64,000 nt of DNA from Leptodactylus fallax (GCA_947044405.1 CAMRHE010000207.1:221001-285000); one strand, 5' to 3'. Counted from the stretch's first letter, positions 35,986 through 47,703 are shown. The notes: generated by a model from the letters alone, not told the origin. Translations and numbers: made by a program.

Positions 35986-37140
35986 AGTCTAAATTCACAT
36001 CTGTGTTGTAGTCTCCATTCAAAGTCTCCAGGACAGAGTCTGGAAGAAATGTCAGACGAAAAAGTCCTGCGAGTCTGGCTTTTTCGTTAAACAATCTCAG
36101 TTTGCTTTTGACTCACCGAGTCTTGAGACAGCAAAAGGGATTTTAGCCAAGCCAGTTTCACTTATCTGCATACAGTGCCGTTTCAGGATTTTTGTCCCAC
36201 ATCAGTGCAGAGCAAAGTGAACTGGCTGGCTTTGTGGGAGGCAATGAGTGGGTTATGGACAGGGACATCTCTCCTTGAGGAGAGCACCAGTTAAGGTGTG
36301 TAGAGTTTTGAGTTGCCTTTTGCTGTCTCAAGACTCGGTGAGTCAAAAGCAAACTGAGGATCTGTTACATCCAACATAGGGCGCATGAGCTCCCAGCTCC
36401 TTTCCTATAATGCCTTGTGATATGTAGATGCTTAGTAGAGGGCGAAAGGCAACTCAAAACTCTACACACCTTAACTGGTGCTCTCCTCAAGGAGAGATGT
36501 CTCTGTCGTTAAACAATAACAGACACTCGACTGAACCTCAATATCAGGAAACAAACACAGAGGCAGATCCGTGCTGCACTTATCTTCCTCTGCTTCTCCT
36601 TTCTGATGTCACAGCCAGGTGATGAAAGCTAATGTGGCGCTACCACTGGGGACTTATAACCAGGTGACCTGCTGTGCCACCAAGCCCTGTTTCTTATTCC
36701 TGGGGAGGGAGAGAGTTGAGGCGATATTCTCTGCAGGACAGGGAGTGTGAACTATCCCCATAAAGAAAACTCCGGTATACAACCTTGGTGAATGCTATTG
36801 AACAGGTAAAAAAAAGTGTTGGACAACTTTGATAGTTGAGTCTCACTTGGTTGACAAATAGACCACATCAGCTTAAAATACCATAGGTATGCTCCAATCA
36901 TACATGTGTCATTCTATTCATTCTCCTGATCCATTGCAGGACCAGAAGAACTAAAAAATGGTCCAGTAAATTACAAACAGCAGCGGATCCCGAGGGACCC
37001 CTTTGACTACATTGAGGTCTATGAGGTGCCTGTTTCTTTTTAACAGACATTGCTGGATAAAAATCAGTCTTGCAGAACTTTTTTGTTCGGGATTGCTGTG
37101 ACTTTAAACAGAGACTTCGACACATATGTGAACGTAACCT
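35986..37140. repeat. A-like MITE remnant carrying a compound insertion
   Basis: TCTAAATTCACATCTGTG at left and CACATATGTGAACGTAACCTT at right are plausible ends. AAGTCCTGCGAGTCTGGC and GGACCCCTTTGACTACATTG are internal A-like words. The interval is much longer than a normal A copy because of the insertion at 36096-36505 and further unassigned sequence up to about 36940. Confidence 0.45.
36084..36517. repeat. Compound inverted-repeat insertion with 12-bp direct repeats
   Basis: TCGTTAAACAAT occurs at 36084-36095 and 36506-36517. Between them a ~101-base unit (36258-36358) is present whole in plus orientation, and split in minus orientation: 36096-36138 is the exact complement of 36316-36358 (43 bases), and 36445-36507 complements 36258-36320 with one mismatch in 63. 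The split copy shares AAAGG at both broken ends (36134-36138, 36445-36449), as if a segment of about 306 bases landed in it with a 5-bp duplication. No coding. Confidence 0.85.
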
Positions 37141-38430
37141 TACACTACTCCTCTGTGTTTTTCTTGTACCAATAAGATAAAGCTAATATACTACAGACTG
37201 CAGTAGCTATTAACCACTAGAATTATTTTCTGCAAGGACTTTGATATCTATCCGAATGCTATGTCCTTAGTGTCCTACTGAACATGACAATGGTACAGGG
37301 ACTCTGTGAGGAGATTTTCAATACTATCCTTTCCTAAGTCTATCACAAAGTCACACTCAGCAGGAGTTATACTGTGACACAAGTGGCAGTTGGTACCAAC
37401 ATGTTCTGACATAATAGGTCAAGTTTGCCGGTGGTGTCTCTACATAGTGGACAGGTGTCCTCACATCAGGCACATTACATTACTATCACTGTTAGAATCA
37501 AGAGTCACTGGCAGCCTCTGCAGAAAAATTCCATTTTGTACTCTGAGTAGGTCCTGCTGCCAAAACAGAGCATCTGTAACCCCTTCAAAACCTTAGGAAG
37601 AACATTTCCAAGCACTGTGACCTCCTGTATTTGCTGGAACTTGACTCAGGGAGACAAAGGGTAAAGAACCGCACTTCAGGTGTACAAATAGAATTGTGTA
37701 TCCATGGCATGTGGTGGATCTGTTATCTGTTGACTGTCTGGCACTATCCTCCAGCAACAAAGGGAAAATCTACTAAAAATGGCAGGGAAGCTAGTTCATC
37801 TGACTTCCCACGGAGTGCAGCACAAGAGAGGAGATACACAATGCCAAATGAATTAAATTACCCTAGGAGCCATCTTCAGCACCTCTTGACTGTGAGAATT
37901 TTAGATATATTTAATAACTTTACAGTCTGGTAGCTGCATCTTACACAAATGATATGATATGGAAAAATGTATCATTTACATGCAAAAAACATAATTTTTG
38001 GCAAGCACAGGATGTCACGTGGAGAATATTGTTTCAGGAAATTTTATTAGGACTATTTGCAGACTATATCATGATTTGGTACGGTTCTCCAGAGGAACTT
38101 TGTTGAAATGAATATTGCTTTGAACATAACATGAATTATAACATAAAATATAGAGGATTCAAAGAGATTAAATACTGGCTGTGATGCTAAAAAAAGCTGA
38201 ATTGTGCTCACTGCAGAAAAAAATAACACACCCAGATATAAATGTCAGATTGCTGCAAAACTCTGCATGCAGTTATGTCTCTGGCAGATTAGACCTGATT
38301 AGACACTGGGTCTTACCACAAAGGGTGTAAAACTGTGTCCACGCTTCCATATAAATAGGCTCTTGGAGGCTACATTTGGGTAGCATATCTCTTGGTGAGA
38401 GATCGTGAGAGGTCGCTGACTGGCTTGTGG
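37141..38430. other. Non-coding stretch, no assigned element
   Basis: ORFs of 68 and 100 codons (37390, 37631) lack domains. No repeat pair or RNA gene seen. 38240-38430 may contain the diverged 5' part of the epsilon Tc1 relic. Confidence 0.3.
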
Positions 38431-38431
38431 T

Positions 38432-38877
38432 GAGCACTTCAATCCTGCTTTTGCTGTGAAGCGACCCATTGCCCCAAATGCTGGTGTAACAATCTTAGCA
38501 CCACATATGGCAGTTGGTTACCCTTAGTAGCGATACAAGGGAGACTAACAGCTCAGCGATATGTGCAGGACTTCCTGCGGCCACATGTGTTGCCCCTTAT
38601 GGCAGGACTTCCAAATAGCCCACACACAGCAAGGGTTTCCCAGGACTATCTCTAGCAGATTGAAACCCTTCCTTTGTCTGCCCAGTTGCCAGATATATTG
38701 CCAATCGAACATCCACGGGACCAGCTGGGATGCCAGCTTTGGCACCTACAAGTATGCAGGATCTATAGATACAGCTGCAACATCTGTGGGCAAATGTCTT
38801 GCAGGATATTGTATACCTCTGTGCCCAACCGTATCCCATCTTATATCTTTGCTAGAGGCCGCCCAACAGGGTATTAG
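38432..38877 (+). pseudogene. Old Tc1 transposase relic (epsilon family)
   Basis: The frame at 38432 reads EHFNPAFAVKRPIAPNAGV; a shift near 38490-38520 leads to RYVQDFLRPHVLPLMAGLP, then PHTARVSQD, LPDILPIEHPRDQLG, and CRILYTSVPNRIPSYI up to TAG at 38875. This is the catalytic half of a Tc1-like transposase distinct from the other families here. The catalytic Glu is kept (PIEH, 38707), but about 10 residues including the second Asp (QQDN segment between GLP and PHTARV, near 38614) are deleted, and a TAG interrupts at 38653. No terminal repeats found. The AT-rich tail to about 39000 may be its 3' end. Confidence 0.85.
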
Positions 38878-39009
38878 AACCTCCTTTCAATTGTACAGTT
38901 TTCTCCAATAAACTTATACTTTCACATTAATATTTTAATCACTTACATATATCATCATTATATTCAAATACAGAAAGTATCATTTGATTACTTCTTGTTG
39001 GTACATAAT

Positions 39010-40279
39010 TTTTTTTTCCAATGAGGGTATATAATGCTGGGTGTAACTATAACAATTATGAATTGTCCATTTAACTCATTTAACTTGCATTGTTGGTTCA
39101 TAATGATGACTAAAAATAATATAGCAGCTAGGAACAGAACCATGGTCACGGCAGGAGCACAAAGGAAGTAAAACTACAGAATAGGGAACTCTTCCAAACA
39201 TGAAATGTGCCCATTGGCATTCATGGTACTTGATCCACCAATTGGAAAGCTAAAAAAGAAAGATAGTCTCCATGTTTATAAAGTTCAAAGACTTTCAGAC
39301 CCAATTGTTATCAGACATACTTCCAAATTTCCATGTAGCCTCAGGAACACATTAGTGTGCAATGTGTGCTGTGACAGGTAGATGCAACTACAGAATACAA
39401 TGCCCAGACAATGTGATATAGAACCCATTCCACTAACACAGTGCAAACAAAACACATACATTGCACAGATTGTGTCATACATTGTCAGATACTTCCATAG
39501 TGAATACAATGTCGGCAGTGAGATTCAGTGCTCAGTTATTGCTCATTGCCTACACTGTCCTCTATGCTTTTCTTTGACCAAATAGTTTGCAACAGTGCTC
39601 ACCTAAAGTCAAAAAGAACACTCATAGCTCCCATCAGCATCAAACAAGTGACCAAAAGTTCCATGCTCTGCCTTAAGCTCTATAACATATCATTTAATAC
39701 TCAGATAGTATCATACTATGTATACATAGAGTGTTATAGTGTTTACATAATTCAACGCCATACCTACAGCTCCATACTATACCCACAGTGCCATAATGTT
39801 CCTTCAGGGTAATAAATAGTTCTAAAATAATCCTATACTTTGCTCACATAATTGTAAATTCAGGTTGTTTTGAAAAGCTGGTCATCTTGTGACACATATA
39901 TCAGGAAAGTTAAGGAACTACACATCTACAAATTCCATTTAATGTAAAAACTGTCATATTGAAACCTGATGATCGCACAAAGAGAATAATAATTCTACGT
40001 TAAGTTGTCAGGATCGTCAAACTGTATGAAACCATGAATAGTGCATAGAGATTAACCATAAAAGAATATAAAACTGAAACACCGAAAGTGAATGAATGGT
40101 GCGGTGTCACAGATGTTCTTAATCCAGATAAATTGAAGTCAACTTCTTCAATATAACATGGCAGCAAGGTCGAGTAGGATAAGAGAAGAATAGAAATAGT
40201 TTTAGCAGACGCTGAATTAACTCTGTGTTCTAATTCGCTCCTCTTCTTTTGTATAAGTACCGCTCTGTTTAAAAACAAA
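39010..40279. other. Non-coding stretch, no assigned element
   Basis: Several ORFs of 66-94 codons on both strands without motifs. No palindromes or terminal repeats noticed. Confidence 0.3.
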
Positions 40280-40520
40280 TGAAATGCAGATATGTTTTTG
40301 GCATATGATTTTGTCTTTAGGGGATTTCTTAGTGTCGGAGCTCAGAAGATGAATGAAATACATATTAAATTTTCATCCTCCAAGACATTAATGGGAAATT
40401 CATGCTTTCTGTGGGATGATAAGTACAATGTAGTGTAATTTATACAGTTTGAATATTCAGTAGCATTAACGATAATTACCTTTAATTGAATATGGCTGTC
40501 ATTCATAGGCACTTTTTACA
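40280..40520. other. Possible conserved non-coding element
   Basis: Not similar to repeats of the window. Contains TTAACGATAATTACCTTTAA and GGCTGTCATTCATAGGCAC, dense homeodomain-type ATTA/TAAT sites. Inference from style only. Confidence 0.28.
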
Positions 40521-41360
40521 GAAATATGACCTTACTCAAAATCTACAATTCTAACCAAAATGGTCTTGTACAATAGATATTTTTTAAAAGTAGGAGAGCA
40601 AGTCGTACTATTTGTTGAAGTTTCAATTTGTGGTGTGATGTTAACCTTCAGAATGTGTTAAATTATGGGTTTCACCAGGATTCTAAGCATAAGACGGCTT
40701 TTGACTTTAATACAAATGAGAAATAATAGTTTCCTGTTCTCAACAGAAATTGAATTAGGCAAAGTTCACAGGCTACTCCGCAAGAACTTTTTTTCCACAA
40801 GAGATCAAAATGTTTTGGACAATTAATGTAATTGTAAAAAAAAAAATCATTATCTGTTTAAAAAAAATAGTAAAGTGCCTATCTATTACTCCTTATCTTA
40901 CCATGATTTAATAGTAGTGTATGACAAGGGTCTCAGATAATTGAAACTCTATTACACTACTATTACATCAAGGTGACTGCATGGGCACTTCACTGTACCC
41001 ACAAGATCATGGTAGGAGAACAGTTTTTCCATCAAAAAGTTTTTAGGTTTTTCAAAAAGAGAACAATACAACACAAGCCATCAGAAGAGAAAAGGCAAAC
41101 AATCGACCGGTACATCCGGCTGTAAGGTGAGAAGAGGAAGATGGGGGGAAAACAAAGAGGAGAACAGTTTTGATACATAGCTGCACTTATGCTGCAACAC
41201 TAGGACAAGAGATCAAAGATCAAACCTGCTAGTAAACCATTTCAGTTCATCATTCTAATCTGAAGCTGTGCAGCTTTGTATATGAGAGATGTACTTTACC
41301 GGATGCCTGTGCACATGTCTATACAGTGGATTAGAACATTAGCATGCCAGTAAATTTATT

Positions 41361-41881
41361 TTAAAGTGTAACTAAAGTTTTATATTTTTTCAGAAATGTA
41401 TTGTGCAGGTGAAATCACAAACTTTGTATTATACTTCATTAAAGTTTCTTTCTTTATTTGCCTCCTTCTGACACTGATCAAATCTGTACGATAGAAATAC
41501 ATAGAGAGGGTAAGGGAGAGATAGGAGATAGAGAAGACAGAGAGACGTGTGCACTGTAGAGAGACAGTTCCCTTTCACAAGACAGTCAGGTTATCAGGAA
41601 TTACTATCCAGCCTTCTCAAGACAGAAATGACTCTTTTAATTCTGTAGATGGCTCCATATCTCTGTCTCTCTCCTTCTCCTCATCCCCCTTCCCATTCCA
41701 TTGACTTCATTATAAATTGACACTGCTTGTATATGGACCAAAATCATTTGGATAAGAGGTAAAGACAGGAGTAATAGTTAAAGATACCGACACTTTTCGT
41801 TAAAGTGATGTCAATTACAAAGTTTGTTTCCTTCACCTGCACTATAGATTTGTGAAAAATTAAATAAAAGTTTATGCTTTC
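41361..41881. repeat. TTAA-type fold-back, ~520 bp
   Basis: TTAA AGTGTAACTAAAGTTTTAT at left, and an inverted right end AATAAAAGTTTATGCTTTC. Arms pair over about 90 bases (TGTATTGTGCAGGTGAA with TTCACCTGCACTATAGA-like). The interior is AGAGAGA-rich at left and CTCTCTC-rich at right, also pairing. Confidence 0.75.
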
Positions 41882-41889
41882 AGAAATAA

Positions 41890-43006
41890 ATATAGAAATT
41901 AATTTATGGGACCAAAAGTATTTATAAAAACATTATATTTATATAACATACTTACAATAATATAACCCAAATACTGTATTTGGTATTCAAATAATACTAC
42001 TAAGATATACAAGTACATACCCTAAAATGGTATGTGAAGAAGGGCCAAGCTACTCCAATAATTTCTTTCCTAAATAGTGCAGTATAGGTTGTTAATAAAG
42101 AATAATATAGAGGCTCTTGTGTACTCTCTGTATACATTTTAGTTGATATGCTACACATTGGTCATAAATAATTTTGGCTCTTTCTTCAACTCTTATGTGG
42201 TTGACATAATGTAGTCTCATTGTAGCCCTACAACCTACATTCCCCATTATGTGTTTCCTCACACTGCACTTGATCCACTCTAAGTCCTATCTAAGGATGG
42301 CAATGATAGATCAGTTAGACAGAACTTCTTTTTCCCAACTTACTGCAGAATCTACAGCGTATTTCTGTGAGGCAAATCTTCAGCCTACCTCCTGCTTGTG
42401 ATTTTTCTCTGTCACCTCCTAAGAGTAAGGTGAAGCAGAGTAAAGCAGCATAGAAATACACTGGAAATTCTACACACAGCACTCACAGATAGTATAGACA
42501 GTGTGGGTCTAAAGAGTTTTATAATGCAGTAGCCAATCACTAGGGTACTACGTATCACAGCACTCCAGGTAGGAATGAAATTTTCTGCAGTGTTCTGTGC
42601 TTGGAAGTGACAGACATGGAGAATGTTGTCTGAGCTTGGAGGGGAGGAAAGGGGTCTGAGAACTTCTAGGAAGGATTTGACAGATACTGTTGTAATTTTG
42701 TAGTTAATACAAAGTCTCTCACATAGAGAGACGGATATCTTATCAGCAGGACTGGAAGTCAGAATAGCATTCAATTGACAAGGGTCCATGATTAAAAGGT
42801 CCAAAAATGCATGGATGCCACTAAGCTAGGATGAAATTACATTGTTACATAGATAGTACGGTTGTAAAAAGACTTATGTCCATCAAGTTCAACCAAGGGA
42901 TCGGAAAGGGCATGACTAAAGGGATAAGGGAAGGAAATAATTATGCTCTATATTTCCATAAGCATCAATTACCCTGCTGGAATACAGCTGGCAAGTTAGT
43001 ATTATA
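41890..43006. other. Non-coding stretch; possible retroelement tail
   Basis: 42840-42905 has ACATTGTTACATAGATAGTA and TGTCCATCAAGTTCAACC, a phrase I know from dispersed vertebrate repeats (origin uncertain). The 130-codon minus ORF at 42412-42804 has no domain and is low-complexity in Ser/Leu; I do not call it a gene. Confidence 0.3.
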
Positions 43007-43422
43007 CAGTGTTGTGCAAAAGGTTTAGACAGGTGTGGAAAAACTGATTCAAAGTAAGCATGCTTTCAAAAATAGAAATGTTAATAGTATATTTAATCAA
43101 TTAACAAAATGACGTGAGAAGAGAAATCTAAACCATGTCGAGACAGAAGGATTGGAGCAAGCCTAGTTCACAGAAGATCTGTGCTTAGTTCTCCAAGATG
43201 TTTGGAATGACCTCCCTGCCGATTTCCTTCAAAAACTGTCTGCAAGCGTTCCTAGAAGAACTGATGGAAGGCAAAGGGCAAAGGTCACACCAGATATTAA
43301 AGTGATTTAGGTTTTTTTTGTTCATTCACTTTATCTTGTCAAAAAATACACTATTAACACTTCTAATGTGGAAAACAGTCTTACTTTTTTCAACACCTGT
43401 CTAAAACATTTATACAGTACTG
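43007..43422 (+). mobile_element. Internally deleted Tc1 (zeta family), 416 bp
   Basis: Tips CAGTGTTGTGCAAAAGGTTT and CTAAAACATTTATACAGTACTG-type end, both flanked by TA. Inner ends GACAGGTGTGGAAAAA and TTTTTTCAACACCTGTC pair. Between them only the last ~50 codons of a transposase-like region remain (WNDLPADFLQKL near 43197, then AKVTPDIK near 43285). It could have been moved by a relative's transposase. Confidence 0.85.
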
Positions 43423-43799
43423 TATGTCCAAAAACATTGTTGAAGTGCATCTTTAATGAATAATAATGGGGGCTTAAAGAGATAGGATATAAGTAAAACA
43501 AACTAGGTATAATGCTAATGTGAACTTGCTCATATTACTGCACATTTATGAGATAAGTAATAATGGTCAATCATTTTTTATATTATATTATATTTTCCTG
43601 GTGATTTTTTGCATCTGGTATTTCAGTATCAGTAGATTATCCCCTGCATGTATACATTAACATATCTAGATGTAGTGAGTGATTCAACTTGCTGATATTT
43701 ACAAGGTTCACCCATTGGTCCAAACCTAAAGTTCTATTATCATATTTTGTAGTCTGTTCAGAACTCAAAGAATAATAATTAGAGATCCAGGGACAGAAA

Positions 43800-44260
43800 A
43801 ATAATAGGCAGCTCACACTCACTTTTCCGCACCTCTCTTGGGCTCTGCTGTAGTCTTCTTTGTCAGTGTCTTCAAGCCTCTTCAGGCCTCCTGGAAGACC
43901 TCAGCAGCCCTGCTCACAGTTTAGACTGGTGATAGGTTCTCAGGAGTGGGGCATGTCAAAATAACAAGCCTTGTCTCAAAATGTCATGATGTCGACACAC
44001 CCCAGGACATCAGTGGTGACCCAGGGTCACTGATGTCACCTACTAGTTCAGAAGAGGCCAAAAGATGCTAAGAAAGAAGACCAGACACCACTGTAGAGAC
44101 CCAGAGAGGTGAGGAAAGGTAAGTATGAGCTGTTTATTATTTTTATGCACCCTGGACCTGCAATTATTATATTTTGGTGTCTTAAGAGAACCCAGAGTAT
44201 AATAACAATTTGTGGGTGGCAAACCCCCAAAACATTGGGTTCAGCCAAACCCAAATTTAT
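43800..44260. repeat. Diverged TTAA-type frog repeat (probable)
   Basis: Words ACTCACTTTTCCGCACCTC, GTCACTGATGTCACC and CACCCTGGACCTGCAATTAT follow the order of the 32.4-32.6 kb sequence. No clear ends. Confidence 0.35.
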
Positions 44261-44456
44261 TGGATAATTTGTAGCTTGGTTCTTTATGAGATGATTTGCT
44301 CATTCCTAACTGACTAATTTATTTTTTGGATTGTGCACTGAATGTTGTGACTACCTTAATTTTGGATGTGAAAGTCATGATTGTATTGATTTTAGAATAA
44401 GGTTTCATGTACATAATATACAAAGTTAATATTAAGCACCCACAGAGGTATCTCTA

Positions 44457-44681
44457 AGGCTGAGGCCCCACGTTTCGGAACTGCAGCTTTTTTTGTTGCA
44501 GATTTTGCTGCGGTTTTTAGTGCCAAAGTCAAGAATGGCTACAAAAGGAATGGAAAATACATAGGAAGCTTTTATACTTCTCTCTCCTGCTCAATCCACT
44601 CCTGACTTTGGCTCCAAAAACCACAGCAAAATCTGCAACAAAAAAAGCTGCGTTTCCACAACGTGGGGCCTCAGCTTAAAA
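44457..44681. repeat. MITE family B, copy 4 (complete)
   Basis: GGCTGAGGCCCCACGTTTCG at left and CAACGTGGGGCCTCAGC at right; arms pair along most of the ~222 bases (TTTGTTGCAGATTTTGCTGC with AGCAAAATCTGCAACAAA). TAA precedes and TTA follows, fitting a TWA target. Confidence 0.85.
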
Positions 44682-44929
44682 CACCTCTATATTCCACTAA
44701 ATTCACACGGGCATACAGCAGTACTTCACCATTGCTTCTATTGAAGAATATCTCTGCAATACTGTGTCATATTGAAGTATAATCTTTCCTATAGAACTGT
44801 GAGGACTTTTTGTGCTCAAGTACAGTCTCCATTTACACAACTCATGCCATGCATATCTCTATAGGTTTCCTTCACACAGTGCTTTTTATTGGAGTTTTAA
44901 GCCACATAAAATTTTTTAAAGACCTTTTA

Positions 44930-45280
44930 GTCTGTAGTAAAATATCTACAGCATATATACATTGGTACTGCCATAATCATACAAAGTCACAGAACACGTT
45001 AGCATGCTGTTTGTATTGTACAGTGAACAGCGTAAAAAAAAAAATTAATGGTACAGTTGTGTTTTTTTCTATCCCACACCACAAATTTTAGTCCATTGCG
45101 CAACACATTGTATGAATTATATGCAACATTGTATGGTACCATTAAAAATACAACTCCTCTCACAAAAGCGAACCCCCTTACAGTTATTTTGCTAAGAAAA
45201 TAAAAAATGTATGACTCTTAGATGGCAGGGAGGGAAAAGTGGAAAAAAAGAAAATTGTCATGGTTCTTAAGCGGTTTAAT
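44930..45280 (-). repeat. AT-rich frog repeat, R2 type
   Basis: ACAGTGAACAGCGTAAAAAA, ATCCCACACCACAAATTTTA, AGTCCATTGCG, AAAATACAACTCCTCTCACA, then AGATGGCAGGGAGGGAAAA and a closing TTCTTAAGCGGTTTAA. This order is that of a repeat I know as frequent in frog genomes, here reading towards its start. Confidence 0.6.
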
Positions 45281-45289
45281 CTCAAACCC

Positions 45290-46110
45290 TCTTGAACAAT
45301 TGCTGCAGTTTTATGGAAAACCTTGAATTACATATATTGACTCATCATGAGTTGTGTCAATTGACATCTTCAGCTCTACATGCAATCTACTAGAAAAGGT
45401 AACAATATGTTTCAGTTTTCCAAGACAAGCAATTATGTTCCTTGGTAATACCAGGTTCAGACTAAAATAACATACACTTTACATTGTTCAATCTGACAGT
45501 AATAAGGAATCGCCTAAAATTAGAAAAGCCAAATGCAGAATGACTATAAACAGCCCTAAAAATAAAAAAAACAATCCAATAAAAAATAAGAGGGTGACTC
45601 TAAAGGCAAAAAATAAGGTGGGCATTTTTTAAGTTTAAATATTAACTTTTAAGAAATGTAAATGTTGTTTTACAACAGTTCAGTTCTGCAGCTAAAATAT
45701 GGCGTAGTTATCTCCCAGATATTGTGCTGTAAAAGCAAAAAAAAAGTTCAATATTATGGTAGAAAGTCATTATAAAACCATGCTTTAAAAGTAATTAGTG
45801 AAATATTAAACACAATTCTCTGGGCGATAAGCATTACTAGGGATAATGAAAACATGTAAGCAATATTTTACCATAATCAGTAATTAGTAGTCGAAACACG
45901 GCTAACGGGACCCGGGGGCCCAATGACGACTTAATCAAGTCCCTGCACTAACATCCCCAACATTAATGCTATGACTCTCCAGTGTGAATTTTGGAATACA
46001 GTACTTTAGACCTAAAACTGATGTAAAATCTAATTATTGCATGAATGTCATATGTGAATGTTATTCAGATTCAATGGAAGACTCATTATTTTAGATACAG
46101 TGATGTATTT
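45290..46110. other. Non-coding stretch, no assigned element
   Basis: AT-rich sequence with A-runs (45563, 45742). No ORF over 60 codons of interest, no repeat pairs seen. Confidence 0.35.
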
Positions 46111-46121
46111 TGAACTTAAGG

Positions 46122-46346
46122 TTGAGGCCCCACGTAGCAAAACACCGTTAAAAAATGCTGCAGAAAAAAAAATCTGCAAAAATACATTGCATTTTTTTCT
46201 GCAGCATTTTTCATTGCGTTTTCGTTGTGTTTTTCTCGGCGTTTTTCATCCCTTATTAAATCTACGTGAGTGTTTCCGCAGCAAAAATTAACATGCTCTT
46301 TTCTCTGCAATGTGTTGAGGAATTGCAACGTCGGGCCTTATCCTAA
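46122..46346. repeat. C-type MITE
   Basis: GTTGAGGCCCCACGTAGC at left and GCAACGTCGGGCCTTATCC at right as diverged inverted ends; the middle has AAAAATGCTGCAG paired with CTGCAGCATTTTT. Related to family B by its ends but with a different interior. Confidence 0.65.
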
Positions 46347-46374
46347 AACCTCTCAAATTATCTATAAACACTAT

Positions 46375-47009
46375 TTAAGGAGTTGTGCATAAATTCAAAA
46401 ACATGGCTGCTTTCTTCTTCTTCCCAGGAAGTGACATCATGTCCATCAGTCAGGGTGGGTTCACTCCTGTGTTTGAGTCCGTCCGCTGCTAATCCGAGAG
46501 AAAATCTCGGGAAACAGGATAGACATTGGATACCGACAGGTTAGTGATGCATTGGTTAAAAACCCATTCATTTGAATGGGTTTTTAAAGCAATGCGCGGG
46601 TGTGCGCTTACACCCTCTGTGCTGCGAATCCTTTTTTTTCATCGGAAACAAAGTCGGACATGCAGGACTTCGTGTCCGACGAAAAAAAAAGGATTCGCAG
46701 CGCAGAGGGTGTAAGCGCACACCCGCACATTGCTTTAAAAACCCATTCAAATGAATGGGTTTTTAACCAATGCGTCGCTAACCTGTCGGTTTCCGATGCC
46801 TATCCTGTTTCCCGAGATTTTCACTCGGATTGGCAGCGGACGGACTCAAACGCAGGTGTGAACCCACCCTCACATGGCCATGCCGTAGCTCAGACTCATT
46901 CATTTTTATGGGATGGAGATGTGGCACTGCAATGTGACCAATGGACAGGAAGTCACTTCCTAAGAAGAAGAAAGCAGCCATGTTTTCAAGTCCTGCGCAA
47001 TCCCTTTAA
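46375..47009. repeat. Outer TTAA fold-back (J type) with a nested palindrome
   Basis: TTAA at 46375 and TTAA at 47006 flank arms that pair: AAACATGGCTGCTTTCTTCT with AGAAGAAAGCAGCCATGTTT, and AGGAAGTGACATC with GACAGGAAGTCACTTCCT-like sequence. Comparison with the uninterrupted J copy at 52477-52725 shows that GTTGGTCACATGGCC is split here by the inner element after TCA. Confidence 0.88.
46453..46869. repeat. Inner palindromic MITE, 417 bp, TCA target
   Basis: GGGTGGGTTCACTCCTG at left and CAGGTGTGAACCCACCC at right with TCA on both sides. The arms are close to perfect for about 200 bases each around a centre at 46661, and each arm carries its own small palindrome AACCCATTCATTTGAATGGG. High arm identity suggests recent insertion or arm-to-arm conversion. 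The overlapping ORFs on both strands are products of the symmetry. Confidence 0.92.
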
Positions 47010-47082
47010 AGTGTAACTCTATACTGAGAACTAGTATATTTCTACAGCATTCCCAGTCTCTGGAATTTCCGGTCTGCTTTGT

Positions 47083-47403
47083 TATACCCTGGGGTAGACT
47101 GGCACAGGGAACAAGAGATTTGTGAAGAGGCCAACCTCTTCATAAATCAGCTGGACATCCTTATGCCAGAATAGAAATCTATGTCAGTTAGGAACTGACT
47201 TAGATTTCCATTATAACTCATGCCAGAAAACTGGCTTGAGTTATAATGAACTTGTCAGGCTGGGACATCCCTGGTCTACTCCGATCCCTGCTCGATCCAC
47301 CCACATTTGTACAATGTGGCGAGTGTGGAGCGGAAGTAGGGTTGTCCACAATATCATCCCACTAGGACAGTAAATTAGTATATAGGGATTGACATATCTG
47401 CCC
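47083..47403. repeat. G/H-type repeat fragment
   Basis: GCCAGAAAACTGGCTTGAGT and TTATAACTCA-type blocks, TCTGCCCC at the end; same words as 55180-55460 (GCCAGAAAACTGGTGTGAG). Assigned by likeness. Confidence 0.5.
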
Positions 47404-47703
47404 CAATATCCCTAACAATCCACTTACATGAATATGCAAATTCTCTATGTAGGAATGTAAAAGTTGGATAGGCAAACTTCGAGGGTAGTTTCTAGTAACT
47501 GAACACACCACCCGAGCAGTTTGGATGACCTATCCTTTGGACAGGTTTCTGAAATATTTGTAACTGTATGACATATTTATGATACTATTTTTTGCATAAA
47601 TCAGTAGTACATGTGAATTTATGAAACTTAAAGCAAACAGTCTGTGGTCTTTTTTTTGCTTCATGTAGGCTTTCTTCAACCTCCAAAAAATATATCTAGT
47701 ATA

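Noticed and set aside
36096..36505. DIRS-type element (terminal inverted repeats plus internal complementary region)
   Set aside because: In DIRS elements the internal region joins complements of the two outer ends at a junction. Here the order is reversed (outer ends of the arms match the outer ends of the internal unit), and no recombinase is present. Self-insertion explains it better.
42412..42804. 130-codon minus ORF as a host gene
   Set aside because: No recognisable domain, Ser/Leu-rich text, no promoter or splice context; length is within chance for this much sequence.
46568..47016. ORFs up to 138 codons on both strands
   Set aside because: Products of the nearly perfect inner palindrome; no domain.
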